Shown: positions 62,786-64,000 of the stretch, piece after piece
How the letters are laid out: every line of letters begins with the position of its first letter
How positions within the stretch are numbered: the stretch's first letter is position 1
Translations under genes and position numbers: made by a program
From: Algimonas arctica
GTDB lineage: Bacteria; Pseudomonadota; Alphaproteobacteria; Caulobacterales; Maricaulaceae
Assembly (NCBI RefSeq): GCF_014652695.1
Contig: NZ_BMZH01000003.1
Span: 1 to 64,000, forward strand
DNA: 64,000 nucleotides
Reading direction: 5' to 3'
The notes under the pieces: model-generated
Databases searched by the model: none
What the model saw: only the letters and a program-made list of their open reading frames with translations
Told to the model about the DNA's origin: nothing

Positions 62786-63578
62786 AGGCGGCGTGAAGAT
62801 TATAACCGAGCAGTTCGCGCAATCGCGCTGGCATTTTCGCCACCTTCTCGCGCGAGACAGCGAGCAGCATATTCTCGAGCGGGCGCGCCCAACCAGGGCA
62901 ATATTGCGGGGTGATAATCAGGCGCGGCTGATCCGTCCGGTTGGCACCGCCGCGATGAAACAATGTTCCTTTGGCGATCATCAATGACCCGGCGGGCATG
63001 GTCGCGCGAATGTAGTCCGTGTGGGCGCGGGTCGGGCGCGGCACGGTTGCGTCCCACAAATGGCTACCCGGAATAATCTCTGTTGCGCCATTGTCGTCCG
63101 TCGTATCGTCAATGGCCCAGAAGGTACTGACCCCGTAGGCCGGACGCGGGCGCGGCACCATGATCTGCTCATCGTCAAAATGCCAATCCTGCACGGTCTC
63201 ATTCGCCAGCAGCCGGATCGCGAGCATCGCGGAGAGCAGGCAGGACCGCCCCAACTCGCGCTCAACAAAAGCCATCGCTAAAGGGTGTAAGGCCAAATCA
63301 CCAAAAACATCGGGGTCCTTATCCACCAACGCGTAAACACGGTTGGATTTTAACCCCTCAAAGTCATTCCGCCCGGTCTTGGTAAAATGCGGTGCGAGCG
63401 CCGCCCGAATGGACGTAATCGTGGCCGCGTTCAGGATGTTTTCAATAATGACATAACCGTCGCGCTCATAATCCGCCCAGACCGTCTCAAAATCACGACC
63501 GCCGAGAAAAGGGGACAGGTCGGTGGTGCCATCCATCGCCATATGACGATCCCGATAGGGCTGTAGAGCGTCGGACAT
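62736..63578 (-). CDS. Phytanoyl-CoA dioxygenase family protein
   Basis: A 280-residue Fe(II)/2-oxoglutarate dioxygenase-like protein with a jelly-roll core. Iron ligands are His133 and Asp135 in WHFDDEQ, and a distal histidine in LFHRGGANRT with the Arg nearby for 2-oxoglutarate. Substrates in the PhyH family vary from lipids to small metabolites. It converges with the DUF4166 gene with 50 bases of overlap in their 3' ends, an arrangement that may create antisense transcripts. Confidence 0.9.
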   Translation of the reverse strand: MSDALQPYRDRHMAMDGTTDLSPFLGGRDFETVWADYERDGYVIIENILNAATITSIRAALAPHFTKTGRNDFEGLKSNRVYALVDKDPDVFGDLALHPLAMAFVERELGRSCLLSAMLAIRLLANETVQDWHFDDEQIMVPRPRPAYGVSTFWAIDDTTDDNGATEIIPGSHLWDATVPRPTRAHTDYIRATMPAGSLMIAKGTLFHRGGANRTDQPRLIITPQYCPGWARPLENMLLAVSREKVAKMPARLRELLGYNLHAAFMGYVDGQHPDWVLGL

Positions 63579-63633
63579 GGCAGGCCTTCATCATGAAAAG
63601 AGACCTAACGCTAACGCGCTTAAGCGCGATCGT

Positions 63634-64000
63634 CTATGTCCCGCAATCGCCGTCCATCTCTGCGATCCATTCCCGGATCAAGGCAACACCCTCGGCATGA
63701 ACGAGACCTCGCCCTAATTCTGGCATCATCGAACCGGGGTCGGTGCTGGCCAATCGGTAGGTCATGATTGAATTGTCTGGATCACCGGGCATAATCGAGA
63801 ACTTGTGTCCGCCTGTGCCAGATCCCGCCGCGATAGGCGGTTTGCAGCGACCCATTTCCGGGCCGACTTGTGCGCTCAGGGATAAGTCGAGGCCTGACGT
63901 ATCGGCAGGCCCAACGGGATTATGGCAATGGGCGCAATTACCCGCCAAGTACGACCGCGCGCGATCATCGAGCGACAAATTAGTATCGCGGTAATCTGCC
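63634..64000 (-). CDS. C-terminal part of a c-type cytochrome-like (SO2930-type) protein, cut by the window edge
   Basis: The frame is open to base 64000. It reads ...DYRDTNLSLDDRARSYLAGNCAHCHNPVGPADTSGLDL, with a c-type haem site CAHCH, and ends REWIAEMDGDCGT. This matches the C-terminal haem domain of proteins described as SO2930-family dihaem c-type cytochromes, which have a beta-rich N-terminal part. The protein should be periplasmic or on the surface; a role in electron transfer is inferred. The start is outside the window. Confidence 0.85.
   Translation of the reverse strand, partial: ADYRDTNLSLDDRARSYLAGNCAHCHNPVGPADTSGLDLSLSAQVGPEMGRCKPPIAAGSGTGGHKFSIMPGDPDNSIMTYRLASTDPGSMMPELGRGLVHAEGVALIREWIAEMDGDCGT

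Noticed and set aside
1-64000. tRNA, rRNA, CRISPR arrays, riboswitches and prophage
   Set aside because: Intergenic stretches were read for cloverleaf, repeat-spacer and conserved leader patterns; none was convincing. The only mobile DNA seen is the IS at 36585-38831.

Overview
The window looks like chromosomal DNA of an alphaproteobacterium, most likely from the dimorphic or prosthecate lineages (Caulobacterales, Maricaulales, Hyphomonadales type). The evidence is a ChpT phosphotransferase of the CtrA relay beside CheY- and CheR-like genes, a CobT-type cobaltochelatase homologue, a Tim44/TimA-mltA-smr block facing secB, the order nfu-tsaB-rimI-fur, and the run ampG-mutS-glnD-murJ-trpS. The lineage call is inference; no rRNA or tRNA gene is visible to confirm it.

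Layout. 1-3.7 kb: a secreted YVTN beta-propeller/PKD-like protein running off the left edge and an M1 peptidase lipoprotein. 3.9-7.5 kb: a DksA-like regulator, CobT and a beta-lactamase-fold serine hydrolase, closed by a bidirectional terminator. 7.6-9.8 kb: a divergent PiT-like permease and the iron-storage pair bfr/bfd with a candidate metal-regulator operator. 9.8-14.2 kb: a DsbA-like isomerase, an SDR, ftsY and mtaB. 14.4-15.6 kb: a three-gene ECF sigma operon. 15.7-18.7 kb: an LpxH-like phosphatase, a class IV aminotransferase, a nuclease-fold-like small protein and a sulfotransferase-like protein. 18.6-22.4 kb: zincin, fur, an unknown membrane protein, rimI, tsaB and an Nfu protein. 22.5-24.9 kb: two tandem M48/PDZ lipoproteins and a PCu(A)C copper chaperone. 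24.9-34.6 kb: trpS, murJ, glnD, mutS and ampG, transcribed leftward. 34.6-35.9 kb: a PAS-receiver protein.

36.0-38.8 kb is the clearest accessory region. An IS1595-type element with exact 24-bp inverted repeats and passenger genes abuts the C-terminal third of a comM/yifB gene whose 5' part is missing from the window. 39.0-44.3 kb: acyl-CoA synthetase, a C39-peptidase lipoprotein, a thiolase-like protein, and a small cassette (hydrolase, four-helix membrane protein, XRE regulator) under a palindromic operator. 44.5-53.8 kb: a polytopic membrane protein, hslU without hslV, a DHFR-fold protein, a lipoprotein amidase, smr, mltA, timA-like, secB and terC. 54.0-58.0 kb: ynbE-ydbL, then chpT and a divergent chemotaxis-like trio. 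58.1-61.6 kb: pheS-pheT. 61.6-64.0 kb: small genes, a DCC/DUF4166 pair, a phytanoyl-CoA-dioxygenase-like protein and the 3' end of a c-type cytochrome-like gene.

Most of the window is housekeeping. The parts most worth a second look are the IS with passengers, the chpT-linked trio, the aminotransferase/nuclease-like/sulfotransferase trio, the bfd operator and the operator of the XRE cassette.
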